Assembly (NCBI RefSeq): GCF_029023725.1
Contig: NZ_CP119075.1
Coordinates: forward strand, 1,111,501-1,175,500
Direction: 5' to 3'
Origin: Synoicihabitans lomoniglobus
Lineage (GTDB): Bacteria > Verrucomicrobiota > Verrucomicrobiia > Opitutales > Opitutaceae
DNA length: 64,000 nucleotides
The notes under the pieces were generated by a model that was given only the letters and a program-made list of their open reading frames with translations, ran no database searches and had not been told where the DNA came from. This document shows positions 16,966 to 24,745 of the stretch, one piece after another; position 1 is the first letter of the stretch; every line of letters begins with the position of its first letter. Position numbers and translations under genes: made by a program.

Positions 16966-17789
16966 GCTTCGGTGGTTAAGCGGTCGGAGTGGGGCGCGGC
17001 CAGCGGAATCGTTGCGACGGTGCGATCAGGATACCAGTTGTCGCCGCGTGAAGTGATGCGATGGACGGTCACGACATCATCCACCAAGTCGACGGCGAAC
17101 GCCCCCAAGGGGCCCGGAAAGGCCCCGCAGTTGATCACGTGGCGGTGACCCCGTTGCCATACGCGGGGAAAGTGGACGTGACCTGTCACGATGATTTGCG
17201 CGTGGGGTCGCCATTGATCGGCCCTCGCGATCGCCTGATCGGCAAACGTGCGCCACGTGCGGAACATGGCCCACGCCTGACGGGGTGGGAAGAATTCCAG
17301 CATCAAGCGCCACGTTTTGTAGAGGATATCCGTGCGCTGCGGATCGAACTCGCGGTGGAATCCCGTGCAGGCAAGCCGCATCAAGCGCAGGCGATCGGGC
17401 AGGTGGTTGAAATCGAGTTCCGGGTGGGCTTGCCGGACGCGGCCCAGTCGGGCAACCAGCTGATCGCGTGCCCGACTCCACGGCACGATGTCGTCCAAAA
17501 AAACGTCGCCATGGACGGCCCAGAGTCGGCCCTCGGCGGTTTGTAATTCGTGGGTCGTGGATATGTCGGGGTCGTGGTTGCCCGTGATGAATCGCACGGT
17601 TGCGACCCGATCTTCGAAAAACGACCGCATGGCTGCGACCGCATCGGGATCAATTCCGGATTGGTTGTCGCAGCTGTCGCCGCAGATCCACAATTCGTCG
17701 ACGTCGTGGAGGAGCGGGCTGAGGTCCTCCACTTTTCGGATCGGGCAGGAGGCGTCGTGCAGATGGAGATCGGAAAGGATACGCAGCAT
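16962..17789 (-). CDS. Calcineurin-like metallophosphoesterase (LpxH-like)
   Basis: 275-aa enzyme with the full dinuclear metal motif set in order: SDLHLHD, ICGDSCDN, TGNHDPD, VHGDVF and GHVHFPR. The arrangement resembles UDP-2,3-diacylglucosamine hydrolases of lipid A synthesis, although other phosphoesterases share it. The ATG at 17789 (MLRILSDLHLHD) puts the first motif at the N-terminus as usual; the 64 extra upstream residues of the open frame have no homology-like features. Coupled to the 86-aa gene downstream; divergent from the secreted LolA-like gene. Confidence 0.8.
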   Translation of the reverse strand: MLRILSDLHLHDASCPIRKVEDLSPLLHDVDELWICGDSCDNQSGIDPDAVAAMRSFFEDRVATVRFITGNHDPDISTTHELQTAEGRLWAVHGDVFLDDIVPWSRARDQLVARLGRVRQAHPELDFNHLPDRLRLMRLACTGFHREFDPQRTDILYKTWRLMLEFFPPRQAWAMFRTWRTFADQAIARADQWRPHAQIIVTGHVHFPRVWQRGHRHVINCGAFPGPLGAFAVDLVDDVVTVHRITSRGDNWYPDRTVATIPLAAPHSDRLTTEA

Positions 17790-17892
17790 GGAGCGACGGG
17801 GAACCAAAGGGTTTGCCGCAGGATCGCCAATCCTCAACCGCGATGCATCGGCCTTGTGCTGAGGGCCGACCTGCGCTGAACATGTCGGCCGC

Positions 17893-18642
17893 ATGCGTGT
17901 TCGTTTATCAATTTTCTTCGGTCTGCTCTCAATGCTCATCGGAAGCGGAGTGTCGCGCGCGAGTGACATCGCCCAAGACATCGCGCGGATTCATCTGGAA
18001 GCGATGGGTGGCGAGGAGCGTCTCGCGCGGTTGGAAAGTTTCCGCACGGCGGGCGTGTCGCGCGTGGGCGATTTCGAAATGTCGTTTCAAATGTGGGCGG
18101 CGCGCCCGAATTTATTGCGCATCGAAATGACGACCGGTCCGCAGACCCTCATTCAAGGTTGGGACGGCGAAGGGGAGCCGTGGGTGCAAACCGGCCTCTC
18201 GCAACCGCCGCAGCGGATGGCTCCCGAACTAAAGGAGCGTTTCACGAGCGAGGCCGATTTTGACGACCCCTTGTTTCGTCCCGCCGAACGCGGCTATGTG
18301 TTGGAATACGCTGGCGAGGGCGAGGTGGATGGTCGACCAGCGGTGAAGTTGTTGGCGACCCGCGACCTCACCGACCAGAGCACGCTGTATTTGGCGGCCG
18401 ATACTTACTTCATCGTGCGGCAGGATCGCCGACGTCCGGCGTTGGATGGCACCATGATCGAGACGCAGACCTTTTACGGGGATTTCCGTCCGGTCATGGG
18501 GGTGATTCTGCCCCACGGTATTGTGGTCAAGGAGGGCGAGCGTATAATGAGCGAAGTAGCGCTGACGTGGATGGAACCGAACCCGCCGATTGACGAGGGG
18601 TGGTTTTCACCCCCGACGCAGGCGGCACCGCACAAGGAGTGA
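17893..18642 (+). CDS. Secreted LolA-like / outer-membrane lipoprotein-sorting type protein
   Basis: 249-aa protein with an N-terminal signal peptide (hydrophobic to about residue 24, SRASDIAQD). The mature part begins HLEAMGGEERLARLESFRTAG, a layout found in periplasmic LolA/LolB-fold proteins, followed by alternating beta strands (NLLRIEMTTG, KLLATRDLTDQSTLYLAAD, RQDRRR). The fold is inferred from this pattern only, and the role is unknown. Convergent with the LacI-type regulator gene (24 bp apart). Confidence 0.6.
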   Translation: MRVRLSIFFGLLSMLIGSGVSRASDIAQDIARIHLEAMGGEERLARLESFRTAGVSRVGDFEMSFQMWAARPNLLRIEMTTGPQTLIQGWDGEGEPWVQTGLSQPPQRMAPELKERFTSEADFDDPLFRPAERGYVLEYAGEGEVDGRPAVKLLATRDLTDQSTLYLAADTYFIVRQDRRRPALDGTMIETQTFYGDFRPVMGVILPHGIVVKEGERIMSEVALTWMEPNPPIDEGWFSPPTQAAPHKE

Positions 18643-18665
18643 ACGCAATCTCCGTCCGCTGAATC

Positions 18666-19643
18666 TCAAATCGTGAATGACGGCGGTTCGTCCACGGGCA
18701 CGGGGGCGAAGGTGCGGGAACGGTTTTTCAGCCCCAAGGTGAGTTCGATGGCGTAGGCCATCATGGCGTCCAGCGGCTGCGCGAATCGAGCCGGTGATAG
18801 TTCGCGACCCGCCTGGTCGGGGTAGACATCGATGCTCAACACCGCGACGTCGGCGGGCACGCGCAGATTCAACTCCCGGCACGCGTGAACCGCGGCGTGC
18901 GCAGCGGCGGCGTCGACTCCAATGATCGCGTCCACCGCGTCGGCTCCGCGCAGACGAGGTTTCACGACTTCGGCGGTGGCGGGCCAGGCCGGCAGCGTGT
19001 CATGGTGAGGGCAGAAGCGAGGCACGAGTTCCAGGAAGGCGTGGCGGCGATCCTCGTTGTCGGGTTCGCCGGGGCGGCCGCCAAAGAAGAGCACGCGTCG
19101 GGCGTCCCGGGCGTGCAACCGTCGCAGGGCGTCTTCGATCCACACGTGTTGATTGAGGCGCACCGATTTCCACGCCGGGCACGCCGGGACCTGACCCATC
19201 AGGCAGGTGACGGGTTTGCCGGAAGTGCGAAGCGCTTCGATCAAGGGGTCGTCGTGGCGGGGGTAGAGCAGTAGCCACCCATCACAGCGCGAACGGCGCA
19301 GCGTGCGGTGGGCGTGTTCGAGCGAGTTCGGTTGGCTGCGGTCCACCGGACAGATCAACAAGTCCAGGTCGTGCGAAATCAGCTGCCGTGACAGCGCGGC
19401 CAGCACGCGTTGAATAAATGGCGTTTCGGCACCCTCGACTTCCAAAGGCCAAACCAGTCCGAGCACATCATGGCGACCCTTGCTCAAGGCCCGTCCGCTC
19501 GGGTTGGGGTAGTAGTGCACCGATTCCGCCAGGGCCAGAATGCGACTGCGGGTTTCCGGTCGGATTTTATCGGGTTCATGAAACGCGCGGGAGACCGTCG
19601 CGGTCGACACACCGGCGAGCTGGGCGAATTCCATGATGTTCAT
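18666..19643 (-). CDS. LacI/GalR-family transcriptional regulator
   Basis: 325-aa regulator. The helix-turn-helix MEFAQLAGVSTATVSRAFHE is followed by the hinge helix (NPSGRALSKGR) and a periplasmic-binding-protein-like sensor domain. It is transcribed away from a four-gene catabolic operon, and a near-perfect palindrome in the shared promoter (19694-19715) is a plausible operator for both. The effector is probably the sugar or sugar acid degraded by the operon. Met4 could also serve as start. Confidence 0.9.
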   Translation of the reverse strand: MNIMEFAQLAGVSTATVSRAFHEPDKIRPETRSRILALAESVHYYPNPSGRALSKGRHDVLGLVWPLEVEGAETPFIQRVLAALSRQLISHDLDLLICPVDRSQPNSLEHAHRTLRRSRCDGWLLLYPRHDDPLIEALRTSGKPVTCLMGQVPACPAWKSVRLNQHVWIEDALRRLHARDARRVLFFGGRPGEPDNEDRRHAFLELVPRFCPHHDTLPAWPATAEVVKPRLRGADAVDAIIGVDAAAAHAAVHACRELNLRVPADVAVLSIDVYPDQAGRELSPARFAQPLDAMMAYAIELTLGLKNRSRTFAPVPVDEPPSFTI

Positions 19644-19693
19644 GGGGTATCGCTAGATGCGGATGAAACCGGAAACGAGCGAATTTGTGCCAA

Positions 19694-19715
19694 AAAATGT
19701 AAGGCTTTACATTTT
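19694..19715. promoter_or_regulatory. Candidate LacI-type operator
   Basis: AAAATGTAAGGCTTTACATT followed by TT is symmetric except at the central bases (arms AAAATGTAA / TTACATTTT). It lies between the divergent regulator and operon, 51 bp from the regulator start and 42 bp from the operon start, which is the usual place and size for a LacI-family operator. Confidence 0.65.
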
Positions 19716-19756
19716 CACTTGAATCCGCCGACGCCCGGCCCACGTTGAACGGTGTT

Positions 19757-20461
19757 ATGAAACCGGTCGTGCAAATATCCCTGGACCTCACCACGATTCC
19801 CGAAGCCCTCGAAACCGCTCACCTGGCGATGCGAGCCGGCGTCGATTGGTTGGAGGCCGGCACGCCGCTTATCATCGCGGAAGGCATGAACGGAGTGCGG
19901 GCGCTGCGTGAGGCGTATCCGCACGTGCCGATCGTGGCGGATTTGAAAACCATGGACGGTGGTTGGCTCGAAGCGCAATTAATGGCCCAGGCCGGAGCCA
20001 CCCATGTGGTGGTCATGGAGCGGGCGCATGAGGAGACCATCAAGGTGGTCGTGCAGGCAGGCCGTGATCTCGGGATCAAAGTCATGGGCGACAATCTGGG
20101 CGCGCCGGACATGGTAGCGGCGGCGCGGCGGTTGGAAGACCTGGGCTGCGATTACATCATTCATCACATCGGCTATGACGAGCGGCGCGGAGTGGTCGCG
20201 GGCGGCCGCCCTTGTCCGAGCCCGCTTGATCAATTGAAGGAGGTGGTCAACGCAGTGCAGGTTCCGGTGCAGGCGGTGGGCGGGTTGTCGCTCGAACAGG
20301 CCATGCGCACGCCGGAATATGGGGCGCCTTTGGTCGTATTGGGCGCGCCGCTCGTGATCGATGCGGATGCCTTCACCGCGGCGGCCGGTGATCTCGAAGG
20401 ACAGCTGCGACTGATATGTGAAACCGTGCACGGCTACGGCGATGTGAGGGTGGGCCACTAA
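19757..20461 (+). CDS. HUMPS-superfamily barrel (hexulose-phosphate synthase / ketogulonate decarboxylase-like)
   Basis: 234-aa (beta/alpha)8 protein of the OMP decarboxylase superfamily. The metal/substrate signature DxKxxD appears as ADLKTMD (Asp62, Lys64, Asp67), preceded by WLEAGTPLI and followed by YIIHHIGYDERR. Family members either condense formaldehyde with ribulose 5-phosphate or decarboxylate 3-keto-L-gulonate 6-phosphate. No kinase or formaldehyde gene is adjacent, so the true reaction is open. The ATG at 19757 is preferred over the TTG at 19745. First gene of the operon controlled by the divergent LacI-type regulator. Confidence 0.8.
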   Translation: MKPVVQISLDLTTIPEALETAHLAMRAGVDWLEAGTPLIIAEGMNGVRALREAYPHVPIVADLKTMDGGWLEAQLMAQAGATHVVVMERAHEETIKVVVQAGRDLGIKVMGDNLGAPDMVAAARRLEDLGCDYIIHHIGYDERRGVVAGGRPCPSPLDQLKEVVNAVQVPVQAVGGLSLEQAMRTPEYGAPLVVLGAPLVIDADAFTAAAGDLEGQLRLICETVHGYGDVRVGH

Positions 20462-20474
20462 CGGAAGTATTTTT

Positions 20475-21521
20475 ATGAGTGAGACGATGCAGGCACTGGT
20501 GAACTATGGGCCCGAACCGGGCAGCGTGGAATTGCGCGAAGTCGCGGTTCCTTCGATCGGCGAGGAGGACGTGTTGTTGGCCGTCAAGGCGGTGGGGATA
20601 TGCGGCAGCGATCTGCATCAGTTTTCCGGGCATCAGAGCTGGCCGGTGAACTATCCCGTGATTCTGGGCCATGAATTCGCCGGGGTCGTCGTCCGCGTGG
20701 GCAAACGCGTGAAGAACTATGCAGAGGGCGATCGGGTGGTGAGCGAGACGGCCGCCGTGATCGACGAATCCTCTCCGCTCTCCCGGCAGGGGCTCTACAA
20801 TCTCGATCCTCATCGCCTGGGCTTTGGTTACGGGGTGGACGGCGCCATGGCGAAATATGTGCGGGTGCCGGCGCGTTGTCTGCATCGCCTGCCGGAGGGC
20901 CTGCGCTTTGAGACGGCGGCGCTGACCGAACCGTGTTGCGTCGCCTACAACGCCACCTGTGTGCACGCCCGGCTTCGTCCCGGCGACTCGGTGGCGGTGA
21001 TCGGTCCGGGGCCGATTGGACTCTTGTGCGCGATGATGGCGCGGTTGGCGGGGGCTGGTCATGTGGCCGTGATCGGCATTCCCGCCGACACCCAGCGCCT
21101 GACCGTGGCGCGTTCTCTGGGAATGGATACCACGCTCGGCGCCGAAGGGGATGACCCGATGGCGTGGGCCCGCGAGTTTGGCGACGGACACGGCGTTGAT
21201 ATCGTCATCGATGCCGCGGGCGTATCGGCCACGCTCAAAATGGCCATGGCGCTGGTGCGACCGGCGGGCCAGATCGTCAAAGTGGGATGGGGGCCGCAGC
21301 CGCTTGATTTTTCGCTCGATCCCCTGGTGCAAAAGGCAGTCACGTTGCAGGGCAGTTTTTCGCACAATTGGCCTATCTGGGAGAAGGTGCTGACCTTGCT
21401 CGGCTCGGGGCGGCTCAACTTGGATCTCGTGCTCAATAGGGTGGCGCCGCTCGCGGACTGGCGGCCTTCGTTCGAGGCCATGCGCAGCGGAGAAATCGTC
21501 AAAGGTGTGCTCAATCCATGA
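20475..21521 (+). CDS. Medium-chain dehydrogenase, structural-zinc loop lacking cysteines
   Basis: 348-aa NAD(P)-dependent alcohol/polyol dehydrogenase. Catalytic zinc ligands are kept (GICGSDLH with Cys43; LGHEFAG with His66-Glu67), as is the Rossmann motif VAVIGPGPIGLLCAMMA. The lobe that normally binds structural zinc through four cysteines reads ETAAVIDESSPLSRQGLYNL and contains none. The sequence after it (GFGYGVDGAMAKYV) is typical of sorbitol/threonine-dehydrogenase relatives. Probably oxidises a hydroxyl of the operon's sugar substrate. 13 bp after the HUMPS gene; its stop overlaps the SDR start by 4 bp. Confidence 0.85.
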   Translation: MSETMQALVNYGPEPGSVELREVAVPSIGEEDVLLAVKAVGICGSDLHQFSGHQSWPVNYPVILGHEFAGVVVRVGKRVKNYAEGDRVVSETAAVIDESSPLSRQGLYNLDPHRLGFGYGVDGAMAKYVRVPARCLHRLPEGLRFETAALTEPCCVAYNATCVHARLRPGDSVAVIGPGPIGLLCAMMARLAGAGHVAVIGIPADTQRLTVARSLGMDTTLGAEGDDPMAWAREFGDGHGVDIVIDAAGVSATLKMAMALVRPAGQIVKVGWGPQPLDFSLDPLVQKAVTLQGSFSHNWPIWEKVLTLLGSGRLNLDLVLNRVAPLADWRPSFEAMRSGEIVKGVLNP

Positions 21522-22339
21522 ATACGAATGTGAAAACGACCGGCCGACTGCCGGACCAGGTGATTCTGGTCACTGGATCGACTACGGGTATCGGCGAAGC
21601 CATGGTGCGGCGGTTTGCCCGCGAAGGTGCGACGGTCGTGGTGCACGGCACCCGGGAAGACGCGGCGCGGCAGCTGGTGACCGAGATCGAAGCGGAGGGA
21701 GGCAATGGCAGTTGGATCACGGCGCCGCTGACCGCACCGGAGGCCCCGGCCAAAATCATGGCGCATGTCATTGAACGTTGGGGACGACTCGACGCGTTGG
21801 TGAACAATGCGGCGATCACGGCGCGGTCGTCCATCGAGACGACGGATCCGGAGGCGTTTGATCGCTTCATCGGCATCAACCTGAAGGCGCCGTTTTTCCT
21901 GATTCAGGCGGCGCTGCCCCATTTCCGTTCCCGGGGCGGTGGGCGGGTGCTCAACATCGGTTCGATCAACAGTTACTGTGGCGAGCGCAACATGTTGCCG
22001 TATTCGATCAGCAAAGGCGGACTCGTGACGCTCACGCGCAGTCTGGCCGATTCCCTCGGCGTGGAAGGTGTGCGGGTAAACTTGCTCAACGTCGGATGGA
22101 CGCTCACGCCCAACGAATATCAGGTGAAACTCAAGGATGGCCTGAGCGAAGGCTGGCCGGATCGATTGCCCCGGTCGCTGGCGCCGGGCGGGCGGCTTTT
22201 CCGGCCGGATGAGGTTGCCATGGCGGCGCTCTATTTCCTGGCGGAGGAGTCGGCTTTGGTGAACGGAGCCGTGTTGGATTTGGAACAATTTCCCCTGATC
22301 GGGCGCAACCCCGTCAAAGAAAGCGAAGACGACTCATGA
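21518..22339 (+). CDS. Short-chain dehydrogenase/reductase
   Basis: 273-aa SDR. Cofactor motif TGSTTGIG at residues 19-26, NNAA at 97-100, and catalytic Tyr162/Lys166 in PYSISK with Ser upstream in IGSINS. Residues about 185-230 form an extended substrate loop (LNVGWTLTPNE, then LPRSLAPGGRLFRPDE). Likely the second oxidation or reduction step in the pathway. ATGA overlaps at both ends (with the dehydrogenase before and the isomerase after) indicate tight coupling. Confidence 0.88.
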   Translation: MNTNVKTTGRLPDQVILVTGSTTGIGEAMVRRFAREGATVVVHGTREDAARQLVTEIEAEGGNGSWITAPLTAPEAPAKIMAHVIERWGRLDALVNNAAITARSSIETTDPEAFDRFIGINLKAPFFLIQAALPHFRSRGGGRVLNIGSINSYCGERNMLPYSISKGGLVTLTRSLADSLGVEGVRVNLLNVGWTLTPNEYQVKLKDGLSEGWPDRLPRSLAPGGRLFRPDEVAMAALYFLAEESALVNGAVLDLEQFPLIGRNPVKESEDDS

Positions 22340-23220
22340 AACCGAAACTAGCCGCATTTCCCAAATGTTTTATGGATGAACTCTGTGTGGATCGCACCAT
22401 GAGTTTGGCCGCGTGGATCGATCTGGCCGCGGGGCTCGAAGTCGATGGTTTGGAGTTCTACGTCGGGTTTTTGCAGGACGGTCCCACGTTTTTGGCCGAG
22501 ACCAAACGAGCGCTCGAACGTCATCAACTGGCGATGCCCATGTTGTGCTGTTCGCCGGATTTCACGCAACCGGACCCGGTGTTGTTGCAACGGGAGATCG
22601 AACGCGAACGCCGCATGATCGAACTCACGGCGTATTTTGGCGGTCGGTATTGCCGCGTGTTGTCGGGGCAGCGTCGACCCGAGGTCACGCGCGAAGTGGG
22701 TGTCGATCGAGTCGTCGGCGCGATCACGAGTCTGCTGCCGTTTGCGGAGGAGCACGGCGTCGTGCTCACGATGGAAAATCACTACAAGGACAACTACTGG
22801 GTGCACCCGGAATTTGCTCAGAAAATGGATGTGTTTGTGGAGATTGTGAATCGCATCGACTCGCCGTGGTTTGGCGTGAACTTCGACCCGTCGAACACCA
22901 TTTTGGCAGGAGAGGATCCGTTGGAACTGCTGGAGCAGGTCAAACACCGGGTGGTCACGATGCACGCGAGTGATCGTTATTTGAAGAGCGGCACGATCGA
23001 GGATCTGCGCGCGGAGGAAGACGTCGCCGGATACGCCGATCGACTCGCTCACGGTGTGATCGGCCGCGGGATGAACGACTACGACAAGATCTTCAGCACG
23101 TTGGCGGCGGAGGGATTTGATTCTTGGATCTCGATCGAGGACGGCATGGATGGCATGGACGATCTGCGGGAATCGGTGCGCTTTCTCCGCGAGAAAATCG
23201 ATCGGCACTTCGCGGACTAA
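22336..23220 (+). CDS. Sugar phosphate isomerase/epimerase family TIM barrel
   Basis: 294-aa protein of the AP-endonuclease-2 superfamily, which includes xylose isomerase-like epimerases and dehydratases. Metal-binding type segments are visible: LTMENHYKDNYW, GVNFDPSNTILAGEDP, VVTMHASDRYL and ISIEDGMDGMDDL, giving the expected Glu-Asp-His-Glu set. Last gene of the operon. With two dehydrogenases and a HUMPS barrel alongside, a keto-sugar or keto-acid epimerisation is the natural guess. Followed by a palindrome that also lies at the end of cysS. Confidence 0.85.
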   Translation: MKPKLAAFPKCFMDELCVDRTMSLAAWIDLAAGLEVDGLEFYVGFLQDGPTFLAETKRALERHQLAMPMLCCSPDFTQPDPVLLQREIERERRMIELTAYFGGRYCRVLSGQRRPEVTREVGVDRVVGAITSLLPFAEEHGVVLTMENHYKDNYWVHPEFAQKMDVFVEIVNRIDSPWFGVNFDPSNTILAGEDPLELLEQVKHRVVTMHASDRYLKSGTIEDLRAEEDVAGYADRLAHGVIGRGMNDYDKIFSTLAAEGFDSWISIEDGMDGMDDLRESVRFLREKIDRHFAD

Positions 23221-23263
23221 GCTGATCCCGCGAGCGCTCTCCGGCTCCGGCTCGCCACCGCGA

Positions 23264-23290
23264 AAAGTGTAACCATTATGGTTACACTTT
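23264..23290. repeat. Dispersed palindrome, family A, copy 1
   Basis: 27-bp perfect palindrome with one central base (arms AAAGTGTAACCAT / ATGGTTACACTTT). It lies between two convergent genes and includes the first two bases, on the + strand, of the reversed cysS stop codon. It may serve as a bidirectional terminator. Two other copies are at 25835-25857 and 59312-59350. Confidence 0.8.
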
Positions 23291-24686
23291 ATCCCTTGGC
23301 GGGCTCGAGGTCGTAGCCGTCCTTGCGGTCTTTCATGGTCCAACCGGCGGCCGTGATCTCGCCGCGCAAAGCATCGGCGGCGGGCCAGTCCTTGGCCTGC
23401 TTGGCAGCCCAACGCTTTTCAGCCAAAGCGGTGACCTCGGCGGGAATCTCGACCGATTCGGTTTCGGTCGGAGTCAGGTCGAGGCCGAGGGCGAACATGA
23501 CTCGGTCAAACGTGGCGGCATCCACTTCAGCGGGCCCCGCATTGACGATACTGAACAACGCGCCGAGGGCTCCGGGGGTGTTGAGATCGTCCTGCAGCGC
23601 TTTGAAAACGGGATCAAATTTTGCGGGGTCGCCGGTCTGGTCGCCGAGTTGGGTGCGGAACTGATGCAAGGTGCTCAAGGCCTTCGCGGCGGCCCCCAAC
23701 GAACTCAGCATAAAGTTGAGTTGCTTGCGCGGGTGGCCGGCGAGGAAGGCGTAACGCAGCGCCATGGGCGTGTGCCCCATTTCCTTGAGCTGATCGAGCG
23801 TGTAGAGATTGCCGAGCGACTTGCTCATTTTTTTGCCGTCCACGAGCAGGTGTTCGCTGTGATACCAATGGTGGGCGAAGGACGTGCCGTTGCAGCACTC
23901 GCTCTGGGCAATCTCGTTTTCGTGGTGAGGGAAGAGCAGATCCACGCCGCCGGTGTGCAGATCGATGGTGTCGCCGAGGTGTTTTTTGCTCATGGCGCTG
24001 CACTCGATGTGCCAGCCGGGACGCCCTTCGGCGGCGCTGTCGGGGCCGGTCCATTTCACATCACCGTCTTCCGGTTTCCACGCCTTCCACAGCGCGAAGT
24101 CCGTGCCGTCCTCCTTCTCGTCGGAGTCGACGCTGGTGGTGTCCTTGGTGCCGGTGTTGCCGGCAGCGAGGGCGGAGCCGGCTTTGAGTTCGCGTTCCTT
24201 CACGCGCGAGAGTGCTCCGTATCCATCGAATGATGACACCTTGAAATACACCGAACCATCGGCGGCGCGGTAGGCGTTGCCCTTTTCCATCAGCACTTCG
24301 ATCATGTTGACCTGCTCGGGAATGTGATCGGTCGCGGCGGGTTCGACGTGGGGACGCAGGCAGCCGAGGGCGTCGCAATCGGCGTGGAACTTGGCGGTCC
24401 ATTCGGCGGTGACATCGCGCAGCGGGCGACCTTCCTCGCGGGCGCGGCGGATGGTCTTGTCATCGACGTCGGTGAGGTTGCGCACGTGTCGAACCTTGTC
24501 GGCTCCGAACTCCAACTCGAGCAGGCGGCGAATGAGATCGTTCACCACGAACGTCCGGAAATTCCCGATGTGCGCGGCGGCGTAGACGGTCGGTCCGCAA
24601 TTATAGAAACGGTAGACGCCGTCGGGCTGGGAGGGCGTGACGGTTTTGAGGGAACGCGAAAGGGAATCGTGGAGCTGCAGAGCCAT
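23289..24686 (-). CDS. cysS: Cysteinyl-tRNA synthetase
   Basis: 465-aa class I synthetase charging tRNA-Cys. The nucleotide motif HIGN is at residues 39-42 and KMSKS is present (DGKKMSKSLGN). Zinc ligands: Cys30 (NCGPTVY), Cys in WHIECSAM, and His/Glu in FPHHENEIAQSE. The ATG at 24686 (MALQLHDSL) is chosen; 32 additional in-frame upstream residues lack similarity to the family. An unusual low-complexity insert (about residues 170-195, GSALAAGNTGTKDTTSVDSD) sits between conserved blocks. Confidence 0.95.
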   Translation of the reverse strand: MALQLHDSLSRSLKTVTPSQPDGVYRFYNCGPTVYAAAHIGNFRTFVVNDLIRRLLELEFGADKVRHVRNLTDVDDKTIRRAREEGRPLRDVTAEWTAKFHADCDALGCLRPHVEPAATDHIPEQVNMIEVLMEKGNAYRAADGSVYFKVSSFDGYGALSRVKERELKAGSALAAGNTGTKDTTSVDSDEKEDGTDFALWKAWKPEDGDVKWTGPDSAAEGRPGWHIECSAMSKKHLGDTIDLHTGGVDLLFPHHENEIAQSECCNGTSFAHHWYHSEHLLVDGKKMSKSLGNLYTLDQLKEMGHTPMALRYAFLAGHPRKQLNFMLSSLGAAAKALSTLHQFRTQLGDQTGDPAKFDPVFKALQDDLNTPGALGALFSIVNAGPAEVDAATFDRVMFALGLDLTPTETESVEIPAEVTALAEKRWAAKQAKDWPAADALRGEITAAGWTMKDRKDGYDLEPAKG

Positions 24687-24745
24687 GGTGAACGGGTAGG
24701 AGAAACCATCATGGACACGAAACACACGAAAGAAAACCTCGCGCC

